From Cyanosarcina radialis HA8281-LM2 (GTDB lineage Bacteria; Cyanobacteriota; Cyanobacteriia; Cyanobacteriales; CCAP-1448): a stretch of 64,000 bases of DNA. The notes beneath the pieces were generated by a model. It did no database searches and was not told the origin of the DNA. It saw only the letters and a program-made list of their open reading frames with translations. The stretch is from NCBI GenBank assembly GCA_019359615.1, contig JAHHHA010000007.1, forward strand, positions 177,081-241,080, given 5' to 3'. Made by a program: the position numbers and the translations under genes. Position 1 is the first letter of the stretch, and the number at the start of each line of letters is the position of its first letter. Below, in pieces: positions 54,709 to 63,280 of this stretch.

Positions 54709-55010
54709 GCTGTTTTGTGGGACAGCGAAAGTGGGCTACAGTTCGACAAGACTTCGGCGTGACACTTCGACAAGCTCAGTGCGGAGACGCTCAGTCGAAC
54801 GCTCACCGCAAGTCCCACAAGAATTATCCAATTATTTTTTTAACTTTCATTAGACATCTCCAAGAATTCTTGTGGGGCAGGCAGGATGCCATACCAATCA
54901 AGAAAGCGATCGCTTGCTCTCCATTTCTTTATCCTGCATGGGGCAAAGAAAACAAATATGTTCTAAGCAGCGATCGCTTTTGCCAGTCAATCTAATTTAA
55001 AGTTCAGTTA
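54709..55010. repeat. Gene-free interval made mostly of interspersed repeats
   Basis: 54734-54813 is a longer version of the repeat at 24731-24783. 54813-54846 is the right arm of the 34-bp inverted pair around gdhA. 54854-54890 resembles 47796-47830. A 92-codon open frame crossing these parts is not a gene. Confidence 0.7.
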
Positions 55011-57227
55011 TTAACTATCCTCAGCGATCGCTTCTCCTTCCGATCGAATTAACTGGGTATAAGCTCCATCTAAAGCCCATAATTCTTCGTGAGTGCCTCG
55101 CTGCACTACTTGACCCTGTTCTAAAACGATAATTTCATCGCAATCGCGGATCGTACTCAAACGGTGAGCGACAATTATGCAAGCACAACCTCGCCGTCGT
55201 AAGTTGCGATCGATAATTCTTTCGGTTTCCGCATCAAGGGCGCTAGTGGCTTCGTCTAGGATCGCAATTGTGGGGTTATTTACCAAAGCCCTAGCTAATT
55301 CTAGGCGCTGTCGCTGACCCCCGCTTAAGTTAGCCGCCCCTTCCATTAGTTCGCCTTCATACCCTCCAGGAATAGCTAGGATAGTGTCGTGGATGGCAGC
55401 ATCTTTACAGGCTCGGACGATTTGGGCATCTGGAATGGTGATGTCCCACAAAGTCAGATTGTCACGGACGGTGCCGCTAAACAGAAAGATTTCCTGCTCG
55501 ACAAAAGCCAGAGAATTGCTCAAAACAGTGCGATTAATAGTCGATCGAGGCTGGCCGTCAAAGAGTATTTCCCCGTCCCAAGGTTCGTAAAGACCGCATA
55601 CCAATTTCGCGATCGTCGATTTTCCCGAACCGCTACCTCCTACCAGCGCAATCCGCTGTCCCGGTTGCAGCGTCAAACAAAAATTCTCAATTAAAGGTGC
55701 ATCTACCCGACTATAACCAAACGTGACATCCTTCAACTCAAGTTCGCCCCGCAACCGAGAAGAGTGCGAAGAGTGTAAGTTCTCCCCATCCCCCCATCTC
55801 CCCATCCCCCCATCTCCCCCTCTCCCCCTCTCCCCCTCCTCCACCTGCGGATCGATCGGATTGCGTAAGACATCATCGAGGCGATTGAGATCCCCTTCTA
55901 GTTCCTGTAGGGTGCTGCCAAAACTTACCAAGGTATTGATGGGCAACTGAAAGCTTTGCATCAGGCTTTGAAAAGCAATTAACATCCCGATCGTGAGGTA
56001 GCCATCGATCGCTCGCCAACCGCCAATAACTAAGATCGACATCGAAGCGATCGCGCTTAGAAGCGAAGGCAAAACCCCTAAAGTTTGATTGCTTACTCCT
56101 AGTTCCTGTTGAGCGTTGGTGGCTTTGGCATAATATCCCGCCCAGCGAGCGAAGAAATCTGACTCTAAAGCTGCTGCTTTAATCGTTTCCATACTTTGCA
56201 AAGCCGCAATCCCGACTCCGGCCACTTTGCCTTCATCTTGGGCTAATTTCATGTAGGCATCTACCCGCTGGCGAGATACCCATTGCAGGGCAAAGACGTT
56301 GAGGAAGGCAAAAAATACCCCAATGGTGGCTAATACTTTGTCGTAGGCGAACATCACTAAAGCGTAAAAGATCGCCATCACCGCATCGATCGCGGTAGTA
56401 GCTAACTGTCCCGACAGCACTTGGGCCACTTTGTCGTTAATGCTGAGGCGATAGCTAATTTCCCCAGCAAATCTTTGAGCGTAAAATCCAACTGGCAAGC
56501 GCAAGATGTGCCATAAAAAGCGGCTAGACATCCCTACTGCCAACTTAATCTTGAGTTGCCTTAAAGAGCGCAACTGCAAAACTGTCAGCAATACTTGCAA
56601 GATCGTCGCTAGCGTCAAGCCCAAAATTATCGGCATTAACCAGTCAAAGCGATCGGCTAGTAAAACGTTGTCGATAAATACTTGAATGAATATCGGTACT
56701 GCTAAACCCGGAATTACCAGCAAGAATCCTGCCAGAATGCAGTAGAGAATAGCTGCCCAAGAAGAAAGCGATCGTTCCAGCAGGGCCATAACGATACTAG
56801 GTTTGCGGCCGCCTTTTTGAAAATCCGGCCCTGGTTCCATCACTAGCACGACACCCGTGTAAGCTTCGTCGAATTCCGCTAGGGAAACGCTGCGCCGTCC
56901 GGTAGCTGGATCGTTGAGGTAAACTCGATTTTGACTGAATCCCTCAACGATGAGGAAATGATTGAAATTCCAAAAGACGATATAGGGCGGTTTCAATTCC
57001 TGGAGTCGATCTAATTCTTTTTTAAAGCCTTTGGCTTCCATGCCATAGTTTCTAGCTGCTTTGACGATGTTGGAAGCTTTGCTGCCATCGCGGGAAACGC
57101 CGCAACTAACTCGAAGTTCTGCTAAAGGGACAATTAGACCGTAGTAACCCAAAATAATTCCTAAAGCAGCAGCGCCACATTCTACTGCTTCCATTTGTAA
57201 AAGAGTGGGAGTTTTACACTTGGTCAT
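55011..57227 (-). CDS. Peptidase-containing ABC exporter, NHLP/NHLM peptide system type
   Basis: The 738-residue protein has an N-terminal C39 peptidase with Cys17 (QMEAVECGAAALG), His90 (WNFNHFLIVEG) and Asp106 (LNDPATG), six membrane segments (about 150-440), and an ABC domain with Walker A GGSGSGKST, signature LSGGQRQRLELARAL and Walker B AILDEATSALD. It closely fits the family that cleaves double-Gly leaders and exports NHLP-type peptides. A G-rich repeat adds about 20 residues (MGRWGDGE region) between the membrane part and the ABC domain. I chose the ATG at 57227; a TTG five codons upstream is in frame. The HlyD-like gene lies upstream in the same sense, with a Uma2 gene on the other strand between. 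Confidence 0.92.
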   Translation of the reverse strand: MTKCKTPTLLQMEAVECGAAALGIILGYYGLIVPLAELRVSCGVSRDGSKASNIVKAARNYGMEAKGFKKELDRLQELKPPYIVFWNFNHFLIVEGFSQNRVYLNDPATGRRSVSLAEFDEAYTGVVLVMEPGPDFQKGGRKPSIVMALLERSLSSWAAILYCILAGFLLVIPGLAVPIFIQVFIDNVLLADRFDWLMPIILGLTLATILQVLLTVLQLRSLRQLKIKLAVGMSSRFLWHILRLPVGFYAQRFAGEISYRLSINDKVAQVLSGQLATTAIDAVMAIFYALVMFAYDKVLATIGVFFAFLNVFALQWVSRQRVDAYMKLAQDEGKVAGVGIAALQSMETIKAAALESDFFARWAGYYAKATNAQQELGVSNQTLGVLPSLLSAIASMSILVIGGWRAIDGYLTIGMLIAFQSLMQSFQLPINTLVSFGSTLQELEGDLNRLDDVLRNPIDPQVEEGERGRGGDGGMGRWGDGENLHSSHSSRLRGELELKDVTFGYSRVDAPLIENFCLTLQPGQRIALVGGSGSGKSTIAKLVCGLYEPWDGEILFDGQPRSTINRTVLSNSLAFVEQEIFLFSGTVRDNLTLWDITIPDAQIVRACKDAAIHDTILAIPGGYEGELMEGAANLSGGQRQRLELARALVNNPTIAILDEATSALDAETERIIDRNLRRRGCACIIVAHRLSTIRDCDEIIVLEQGQVVQRGTHEELWALDGAYTQLIRSEGEAIAEDS
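55785..55845 (-). repeat. In-frame GGGGAGAT low-complexity repeat inside the ABC transporter gene
   Basis: Read on the coding strand, units of GGGGAGA and GATGGGG encode EEGERGRGGDGGMGRWGDGE. The same unit and peptide occur in the hybrid kinase at 33825-33877. Confidence 0.8.
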
Positions 57228-57232
57228 ATTGA

Positions 57233-57274
57233 CAATTAGCAATTAGCAATTAGAAATTCGCAATTCGCAATTAA
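57233..57274. repeat. 7-bp tandem repeat (CAATTAG/CAATTCG)
   Basis: Six head-to-tail 7-bp units lie just upstream of the ABC transporter ATG (57227) and may contain or displace its ribosome site. A similar array is at 59883-59919. Confidence 0.65.
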
Positions 57275-57390
57275 CCGTTGCAAATCGATCTGACAATTTA
57301 ATACTAAGTTGGCGATCGCTTCGGTGCAATCGGAAAGCTAGCTTGGCGTTGTGAGATAACCTAAATATATGGCGATCGGGAGCTAAGGCA

Positions 57391-57981
57391 ATGACTGCAA
57401 TCACATTACCCCTCAAAGTCGATCTCAAGCACGTGCATCTAACAGACGAGCAATTCTACCAACTTTGCATCACCAACCCCGAACTGAACATCGAACTCAA
57501 TGCTAACGGAGTCTTAATCTTTATGCCGCCTGTAAGTGGAGATAGTGGAAACCGCGAACTGGAACTTGGCATTGACCTTGGCATTTGGAACCGACAAACC
57601 AAACTGGGAAAAGTCTTTAGTTCTTCGACGATATTTCAGCTTCCAGGAGGAGGGAAACGTTCTCCAGATGCCGCTTGGGTAGAATTATCTCGCTGGCAAG
57701 CCCTCACTCCCGAACAACGTCAAAAATTCCCTCCCATCGCTCCAGATTTTGTCATCGAACTGCGTTCGCGCACGGATAGCTTGGAGACATTGCAAGAAAA
57801 GATGCAAGAGTATCTGGACAGCGGCGTGAGATTGGGTTGGTTGTTTAATCCCCAAAATCAGCAGGTAGAAATCTATCGTCAGGGAAGAGCCAAAGAAGTC
57901 AGATCGCTCCCCACGCGACTTTCTGGTGAAGCCGTTTTGCCAGGATTTGAACTTGCAGTCGATCGCTTTACTGATGACTAG
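57391..57981 (+). CDS. Uma2/DUF820 family PD-(D/E)xK nuclease-like protein
   Basis: The 196-residue protein has the family blocks RSPDAAWVELSRW and PDFVIELRSRTDSLETLQEKMQEYLDSGVRLGWL, giving the PD...ExK/R-like site (Asp in SPDAAW, Glu in VIELRS). Uma2 proteins are very numerous in cyanobacteria and their role is not known; nuclease activity is inferred from fold only. It lies on the plus strand between the ABC exporter and the HlyD gene, so it splits an otherwise one-direction export operon. It is bounded by repeat-rich DNA on both sides (57233-57274 and 57985-58060), which suggests insertion. Confidence 0.87.
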   Translation: MTAITLPLKVDLKHVHLTDEQFYQLCITNPELNIELNANGVLIFMPPVSGDSGNRELELGIDLGIWNRQTKLGKVFSSSTIFQLPGGGKRSPDAAWVELSRWQALTPEQRQKFPPIAPDFVIELRSRTDSLETLQEKMQEYLDSGVRLGWLFNPQNQQVEIYRQGRAKEVRSLPTRLSGEAVLPGFELAVDRFTDD

Positions 57982-58095
57982 TACCGCTGCGCGGAAGTCA
58001 ACGCTTCGACCCTTCGGCAAGCTCAGGGCATCGCAAGCTCAGCGTCCAGTCAAAAGTCAAAAAGTTAATTTCATCAGCTTTTTGTTGCCGCTCCT

Positions 58096-58773
58096 TTATT
58101 CTCCGAACGCTGGTAATATTAGAGATATAGGTGCTACTTCTCGAAGGGTGATGCGGGAAGTGGTAGGCATTCCAGGAGAAATTTTTAGCTTTGGTCCGGA
58201 ACCAGAAGACCATTTGTAACCGCTAAAAGTAGCAGAGTCGGATTCCAAAAGAGCGATCGCTTCTAGTTTTAGCTCTCCATCGGCCCAAAGATAATTGACT
58301 AGTTCTCGATTGCCAACAATAGTAACAGCCTCTTCTTGAGTTACGGGTAATGTGGAAACCGAATTAATAGTTGCGATCGCACCGCCAAATCGTTCTCGGT
58401 GGACTGTATCGGGAGTAATTTGGATTGGCATTCCTGCTTGAATTTCTTGGCCGTCTTTGAGGGGAAAATAGTTAATCGCCACGATCTGCCCGGCTTTTCC
58501 TTGAGGATCGCGGCACTGTTGTTGGCGAGATAGCGATCGGTTTGACTGGCTCATTTGAGAAGAACAAATCAATACTCCTCTACCCACCACAGTAATGGGA
58601 ATTCTCCCCCAAATCCCCCAAAGCAAAGCCAAAAATACTAAGCTGCCTAAAGTAGCCAAAAACAGCCAATTCATCGGACTGACTACTTGCATCAATCGAT
58701 CTAGCCGTTCGGGAGAAGATAGTCTCTCTAGGGCTTCTTGCCGAAACAATTTGCGATTTTGTTCGTCGTTCAT
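58096..58773 (-). CDS. Short HlyD-like adaptor of the NHLP peptide export system
   Basis: The 225-residue protein begins with NRKLFRQEALERLSSPERLDRLMQVVSP, then a membrane segment (WLFLATLGSLVFLALLWGIWGRIP) and GRGVLI, as in NHLP-type HlyD proteins. The C-terminal part, YFPLKDGQEIQAGMPIQITPDTVHRERFGGAIATINSVSTLPVTQEEA, is also typical. Family members are usually about 400 residues or more; here the stretch that should hold the lipoyl/barrel-sandwich half and the coiled coil is reduced to about 35 residues (SSQMSQSNRSLSRQQQCRDPQGKAGQ). This looks like an internal deletion, or a short subtype. I chose the ATG at 58773; an in-frame start at 58917 would add 48 residues of no family match. Confidence 0.8.
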   Translation of the reverse strand: MNDEQNRKLFRQEALERLSSPERLDRLMQVVSPMNWLFLATLGSLVFLALLWGIWGRIPITVVGRGVLICSSQMSQSNRSLSRQQQCRDPQGKAGQIVAINYFPLKDGQEIQAGMPIQITPDTVHRERFGGAIATINSVSTLPVTQEEAVTIVGNRELVNYLWADGELKLEAIALLESDSATFSGYKWSSGSGPKLKISPGMPTTSRITLREVAPISLILPAFGE

Positions 58774-58920
58774 TCTTGGTCGTTTGACGGTTAAAATTTC
58801 CCGCCGTCCCTGGATTTCCACCGCTCTGCTGTCCACAGTATACTGGTTTTGCTTTAGGTTAAGGGCGAACGAAGGATCTCTAACTATTCCTCTGCCCCAT
58901 GCCCCATACCCCATCAACCT

Positions 58921-59913
58921 ATGAAAGTATTAGTAACTGGAGCGAACGGATTTACAGGTTCTCATCTAGTCAAAGCCCTAGAACAGCAAGGTTATACAGT
59001 CGTGGGACTGGTGCGAAAATCGAGCAATTTATCTCGCCTCGCTGACTGTCAAGTGCAATTAGTTGAAGGAGATATAACCGACCGCGCTCCCCTCCTTACA
59101 GCCACGATCGGGGTAGATCGAGTTTTTCACACCGCTGCTTACGTTGAGTTAGGGCTAGTCAACGAACCAGAGATGGAAAGAGTAAACGTTGCTGGCACTC
59201 AAAACGTGATGGCAGTAGCCCAAGAATTAGGTATTAGGAAAGTCGTTTACTGTAGCACCATCGGGATTTTTGGGGATACTCAAGGTGAGGTAGTCAATGA
59301 AACTTTTCAACGCACTCAAACAGATTTTTCTTCAGCCTACGATCGCACTAAATATCAAGCCCAACAAATAGTCGATCGATTTGCAGCCAACGGACTGAAT
59401 GTTGTTAGCGTTATGCCTTCAGGCATTTTAGGGGCTGACGACCCGCACTTCGGCCCGGTTATCAAACTTTTTCTGCAAGGGAAGTTGAAGCTATGGGTGG
59501 GTGGCGATCGCATTACTGGCATCGTTCACGTCGATGACTTAGTATCTGCCATGCTGTTAGCCGCCGACAAAGGCCAAGCCGGAGAACATTACATCATTTC
59601 ATCGGGTGACTTAACTACCCGCCAAATGTTTGAAATCTTACATCAAAAAACTGGAATTCCCGTTCCTAGCGAAGCCCCACAAGCTCTAGTTAGATTGGTT
59701 GCTAACATTCTAGATCCCATCGGTCGCTGGTTCAAATGGCAGCCTCCACTCAGTCGAGAACGAGTCCATTATGTTTACGATCGCTGCGTTCGAGTAGACG
59801 CTACTAAAGCCAGACAAGAGTTAGGCTGGCAACCGCGATCGATAACAGAAACCCTAGAAAATATAGTTGCAGATATGCAGTCTGACAATTCGCAATTGAC
59901 AATTCGCAATTGA
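58921..59913 (+). CDS. NAD-dependent epimerase/dehydratase (extended SDR)
   Basis: The 330-residue protein has the motif GANGFTGSHLVKAL, the catalytic YDRTKYQAQ (Tyr-x3-Lys), and SGILGADDPHFGP. It looks like the hopanoid-associated/dihydroflavonol-4-reductase-like group (HpnA-type) of SDR enzymes. The substrate may be a nucleotide sugar or lipid-linked sugar; the sequence does not decide. It is divergent from the HlyD-like gene, with 147 bp between the starts. A 7-bp-type repeat with CAATT units (59883-59919) overlaps its last codons. Confidence 0.85.
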   Translation: MKVLVTGANGFTGSHLVKALEQQGYTVVGLVRKSSNLSRLADCQVQLVEGDITDRAPLLTATIGVDRVFHTAAYVELGLVNEPEMERVNVAGTQNVMAVAQELGIRKVVYCSTIGIFGDTQGEVVNETFQRTQTDFSSAYDRTKYQAQQIVDRFAANGLNVVSVMPSGILGADDPHFGPVIKLFLQGKLKLWVGGDRITGIVHVDDLVSAMLLAADKGQAGEHYIISSGDLTTRQMFEILHQKTGIPVPSEAPQALVRLVANILDPIGRWFKWQPPLSRERVHYVYDRCVRVDATKARQELGWQPRSITETLENIVADMQSDNSQLTIRN

Positions 59914-60086
59914 CAATTCTTTCGATCGATAACTTGCTACAACCCAAAATTATAATTCAGCCTAGATCGTCTATTTATTAGTTGAATTATTGTTGAAATT
60001 CTTGACGCTTTCTATTAGAGTGATATAATAAGAATGGTAAATTTTAAATTAATCGCTCTTAACTGTTCGGTTAACAGTCTACACCT

Positions 60087-60695
60087 ATGATAAAAAGTCG
60101 GTTATTTGCTCCTAGCTTGAAGAGAGGCTACGCAGTATTGACCTTGGTAGCGATCGCCTCTATAGGAACGGCGGCAGCGCTCGTCCAACCTAGCTGGGCT
60201 GGGGGTGCTACTTTCTTCTGCGGTCTTAGAAAGGGCGTGCCTTCAACCTATGCTAAAACTCCTAGAGGAAACGCCAAAATCATTAGCTGGGTGGGAAATA
60301 GTTTTCCTCCTCCCTGGACTCCGATGCAACGTTGTCTCGAAGTTTCTAAGCGGTTTGAAAGAAATTATGCTAACGGCCTGCTCAAAACCATCAAAACTGG
60401 TAACTTAAATGGCAATCCAGTAGTTTGTGCGGCTCGCAGTCAATCCGATCCCTGTACGGATAGAACTTTGTTATTCACGCTCAAACCGGGCAGCAATCCC
60501 AATCTTACCGTCAGCAGACTGCTCGATCGCAGCGGTCTAGCCGCAGGAAACGTACTATTAGAAAGCACTTGTACGGAAGACTGTCCGATGTACGTCAACG
60601 TGGATACATTTATCGACAATGCTTCGGTCGAGGAAGATGTTTCTCCAGAGGGAACCCAGGAACCCTTAAACTTAGAAACAAATAGTACCCCATAA
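60087..60695 (+). CDS. COP23-domain secreted protein
   Basis: The 202-residue protein has a signal-type N-terminus (RGYAVLTLVAIASIGTAAALVQPSWAGG) and the COP23 core: FFCG...GVPSTYAKTPRGNAKIISW, FPPPWTPMQRCLEVSKRF and LFTLKPGSNPNLTVSRLLD. COP23 was first described as a circadian oscillating, membrane-linked protein in Synechococcus RF-1; its role is unknown. Conserved cysteines suggest disulphides. A serine protease gene follows 12 bp after the stop, a pairing that I recall as common. A clear ribosome site is not seen. Confidence 0.85.
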   Translation: MIKSRLFAPSLKRGYAVLTLVAIASIGTAAALVQPSWAGGATFFCGLRKGVPSTYAKTPRGNAKIISWVGNSFPPPWTPMQRCLEVSKRFERNYANGLLKTIKTGNLNGNPVVCAARSQSDPCTDRTLLFTLKPGSNPNLTVSRLLDRSGLAAGNVLLESTCTEDCPMYVNVDTFIDNASVEEDVSPEGTQEPLNLETNSTP

Positions 60696-60707
60696 CGACC
60701 GACATTT

Positions 60708-61604
60708 GTGCGTTTCCACGAGCGATCGATCCAGGCAAAACTGGTTATCCCTGTAGTATTGGGAGGTTGTTTGGGCGGGCTATCTGCACTCTTGCCAGGT
60801 TGCGCGCCCAAAACCAGTATTTCTGCTCCTCAGCCTATAGTCAGAAGGTCGCCGATTCCGCGCTCGGCGACAACTGGGCAATTGCGTGCCAAGGCTAGGG
60901 CAATTGCCGTTAAGATCTTGGGAACGGATTTTTTAGGGACGGGCTTTGTCGTCAAAAAGCAAGGTGAAATCTATACCATCATCACCAACGCCCACGTCTT
61001 GCGGGCAGGTAAGTTCCCATATCGCCTCCAGATGTCAGATGGGCGCATCTATGCCGCTAGTATCCCTAAAAATCTGAGCTTTCAGGGTAACGATCTAGCG
61101 CTGCTGCAATTCCGCAGCCCCAGAATTTCCTATCCCGTATCTACTTTGGCCCCCGTACCTCCTGTCGGACAAGAGGTATTTGCGGCTGGATTCGTCCTAG
61201 TAGATGCAGAGTCTTCATCTTCCGCCGTCAACTTCAGGTTCACCACGGGGAAAGTATCTTTTTTGTTGCCCAAAGCTTTAGAAGGTGGTTATCAGGTGGG
61301 ATACACCAACGAAATTGAAAAAGGTATGAGTGGCGGGCCGCTACTGAATCGTCGCGGCGAGGTTGTAGGTGTCAATGGCAAGCACGCCTATCCCCTTTGG
61401 GATAGCCCTTCAACGTTTGCAGATGGTTCTTCGGCTTGTCCCCCGCTGCACCAGCTAATCAATCGTTTTAGTTGGGCAATCCCCATTAAAACCGTACTCA
61501 AGCTAGCACCACCATCAGTTCGACTGAGCGCTAGCTCGAATCCATCATCCATAGGACAAATTTCTAATCCAACACCCAGCAAGATTCCTTGCCCATCTCG
61601 TTAG
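60708..61604 (+). CDS. Trypsin-like serine protease, probable lipoprotein
   Basis: The 298-residue protein shows the triad of the S1 fold: His96 (ITNAHVL), Asp129 (QGNDLALLQF) and Ser208 (GMSGGPLLN). The N-terminus has a hydrophobic segment with a lipobox-like ALLPGC (Cys32), so it may be lipid-anchored at the periplasmic side. There is no PDZ domain, unlike in HtrA/Deg proteins. The start is a GTG 12 bp after the COP23 gene, so both are probably read as one operon; the protease might process or be regulated by the COP23 protein (inference). Confidence 0.85.
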   Translation: MRFHERSIQAKLVIPVVLGGCLGGLSALLPGCAPKTSISAPQPIVRRSPIPRSATTGQLRAKARAIAVKILGTDFLGTGFVVKKQGEIYTIITNAHVLRAGKFPYRLQMSDGRIYAASIPKNLSFQGNDLALLQFRSPRISYPVSTLAPVPPVGQEVFAAGFVLVDAESSSSAVNFRFTTGKVSFLLPKALEGGYQVGYTNEIEKGMSGGPLLNRRGEVVGVNGKHAYPLWDSPSTFADGSSACPPLHQLINRFSWAIPIKTVLKLAPPSVRLSASSNPSSIGQISNPTPSKIPCPSR

Positions 61605-61633
61605 AGGGGGAGGCAGGGAGAAGTTTGAACTCC

Positions 61634-61661
61634 TGACTTCTGACTTCTGACTTCTGACTTC
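61634..61661. repeat. 7-bp tandem repeat (TGACTTC)
   Basis: Four perfect head-to-tail copies lie between the convergent protease and cyclophilin genes. A related array (TTCGACT and TTGACTT) is at 62641-62711. Confidence 0.8.
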
Positions 61662-61664
61662 CGA

Positions 61665-62516
61665 CTAGGGTTTTCCCGGTTGCTTGAGATTTTCAGCCCC
61701 TTTAGTGACCTTAGCCGATTCGATGCGATCGCCCTGTTGAATTTTGTCAACTACTTCCATGCCTTTAGTGACGTAGCCGAACACGGCATAATCGCCATCC
61801 AAGAAGCTTAAGTCGCTCAAAGCGAAATAAAATTGAGACGAAGCACTATCGGGAAACTGCGAGCGGGCCATTGCCACAGCACCGCGCTTGTGGATTAATT
61901 CGGGTGGCTGTTGCACGCCAGCAAGCTTAAAAGTTTGGCTGTAAATTGGTGCAGTTGCCCCTTTAGGCTTAATTTCTAATGGAACGTAACGGGGTTGTAA
62001 CGTTACTGGATCGATAAAGCCCCCAGTCCCTAACTGTTCTACAGGAGTTTTTGGGTCTTTACTTTGAGGATCGCCGCCTTGAACGACAAATGGTTGTGGT
62101 TCGCGTACCACTCGATGAAAGACTAGACCGTCGTAGACTCGGCGCTGAACTAGATCGACGAAATTACCAGCAGTAATGGGAGCGTTCGTGCCATCAACTT
62201 CAATAGTAATGGGCGCTCCTTTCACTGTTATAACGACAGTAGCTTTCCCTTCAAGTCTCGGGAGATTTTTGAATTGATTCAATTGAGGATTCCCATTTGT
62301 AGTAGGAGAAACAGTGGCAGTTGCAGGACTAGCGGTACTATTGGGGCTAGCCGTATTTAAAGGGGTTTTCGGGCTATTGGTAATAGCTGGCTGAGTGGTT
62401 TCAGGATTTGAAGGAGTTCTGGGGCTAGAAGTAGCCTGCTGAGAGTCACATCCGCCTACAACTAGACCTGCAATTGCTAAAAGTAATAATAACCAGTGTC
62501 GGATTTTAGAATGCAT
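61665..62516 (-). CDS. Cyclophilin-type peptidyl-prolyl isomerase, lipoprotein
   Basis: The 283-residue protein has a lipoprotein signal ([13 protein letters not shown], Cys23) followed by a Ser/Thr/Pro/Asn-rich linker (25-78) and a cyclophilin domain (about 92-278) with [18 protein letters not shown] and the SQFYF catalytic region. It catalyses cis-trans isomerisation of proline bonds, in the periplasm or thylakoid lumen. Members of this group resemble the lumenal cyclophilins of cyanobacteria. It is convergent with the protease gene and lies in the same sense as ycf4, from which it is parted by about 200 bp of repeats. Confidence 0.93.
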   Translation of the reverse strand: MHSKIRHWLLLLLAIAGLVVGGCDSQQATSSPRTPSNPETTQPAITNSPKTPLNTASPNSTASPATATVSPTTNGNPQLNQFKNLPRLEGKATVVITVKGAPITIEVDGTNAPITAGNFVDLVQRRVYDGLVFHRVVREPQPFVVQGGDPQSKDPKTPVEQLGTGGFIDPVTLQPRYVPLEIKPKGATAPIYSQTFKLAGVQQPPELIHKRGAVAMARSQFPDSASSQFYFALSDLSFLDGDYAVFGYVTKGMEVVDKIQQGDRIESAKVTKGAENLKQPGKP

Positions 62517-62640
62517 TTTCCTTTCACCTAAATGTTTACTTCCGAGCTACTGAATTATATAGGGCAACGTGCGGCCAAGGGAGAGGGGAGCAGGGGAGCA
62601 GGGGAGGCAGGGGGAAATTTTACACTCTTGCTTTCTGCCT

Positions 62641-62711
62641 TTCGACTTTCGACTTTCGACTTGGTAGCTGAGCCTGTCGAAGCTTGACTTTTGACTTTTG
62701 ACTTTTGACTT
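62641..62711. repeat. 7-bp tandem repeats (TTCGACT, TTGACTT)
   Basis: Three copies of TTCGACT at 62641-62661 and four of TTGACTT at 62684-62711 lie between ycf4 and the cyclophilin gene. A G-rich low-complexity run (GGGGAGCAGGGG type) is at 62580-62614. Confidence 0.8.
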
Positions 62712-62713
62712 TT

Positions 62714-63280
62714 TTAAAGTCCTTCTAGCGGAACTCCTAAAAAGCGAGCCAATTGTGCTGCTTGATTTTCTATTTCTGATAATGGTAGAGGTTGGCCGAC
62801 TCTAGTAAGGGGAATATCTGGTCGTCCCTTCAAACGCAGATAAAGGCATCGGCGGGGATTAAGACCGTCTTTAATTTGGACTCTAACTGTTTGTACGTCT
62901 TCTAAACGGCTAGTAAATTCCACTTGTCGATTCTTGCCCGGTAGACCCCAACGGAAGATCTTAACTTGCCCGGTTTCCTTATTAAACTCGTTGTAACCGC
63001 CGCCCACATCGCAGGCAATTAGCAACCAGAGGTACGCACCTAATAGCAAGGCAGCCACCCCATAAAACCCTATTGCTAAGCCTTGAGGATAAAATAGTAG
63101 CCCGGTCGTGTCGGTGAAAGGCAAAAACTTGACATGAAAGTAACTCGAAAGAGCCGCTAAGAAAAAGCCTGCGCCGCCTAGCGATACCACAGTCGCCCAC
63201 CAGTAATTACTAAACCGACGAGAACCTAAAATCGGTTGATGGAGAATCTGAGTTTTGGTTGGTGTTGTTGGTGCAGCCAT
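62714..63280 (-). CDS. ycf4: Photosystem I assembly protein Ycf4
   Basis: The 188-residue protein reads GSRRFSNYWWATVVSLGGAGFFLAALSSYF, two membrane segments near the N-terminus (about 23-45 and 65-90), and then GGGYNEFN, VRVQIKDGLNPRRCLYLRLKGRPDIPLTRVGQP. These match Ycf4, a thylakoid protein that helps assemble photosystem I. It is divergent from psbD, an arrangement seen in several cyanobacteria. The stop codon lies next to the TTGACTT repeats. Confidence 0.96.
   Translation of the reverse strand: MAAPTTPTKTQILHQPILGSRRFSNYWWATVVSLGGAGFFLAALSSYFHVKFLPFTDTTGLLFYPQGLAIGFYGVAALLLGAYLWLLIACDVGGGYNEFNKETGQVKIFRWGLPGKNRQVEFTSRLEDVQTVRVQIKDGLNPRRCLYLRLKGRPDIPLTRVGQPLPLSEIENQAAQLARFLGVPLEGL

Noticed and set aside
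54717..54995. 92-codon plus-strand frame after gdhA
   Set aside because: It runs through three known interspersed repeat pieces and looks like no protein.
61634..62711. Heptamer arrays considered as CRISPR or binding-site clusters
   Set aside because: They are uninterrupted head-to-tail 7-bp units, which is the usual short tandem repeat form in cyanobacteria.
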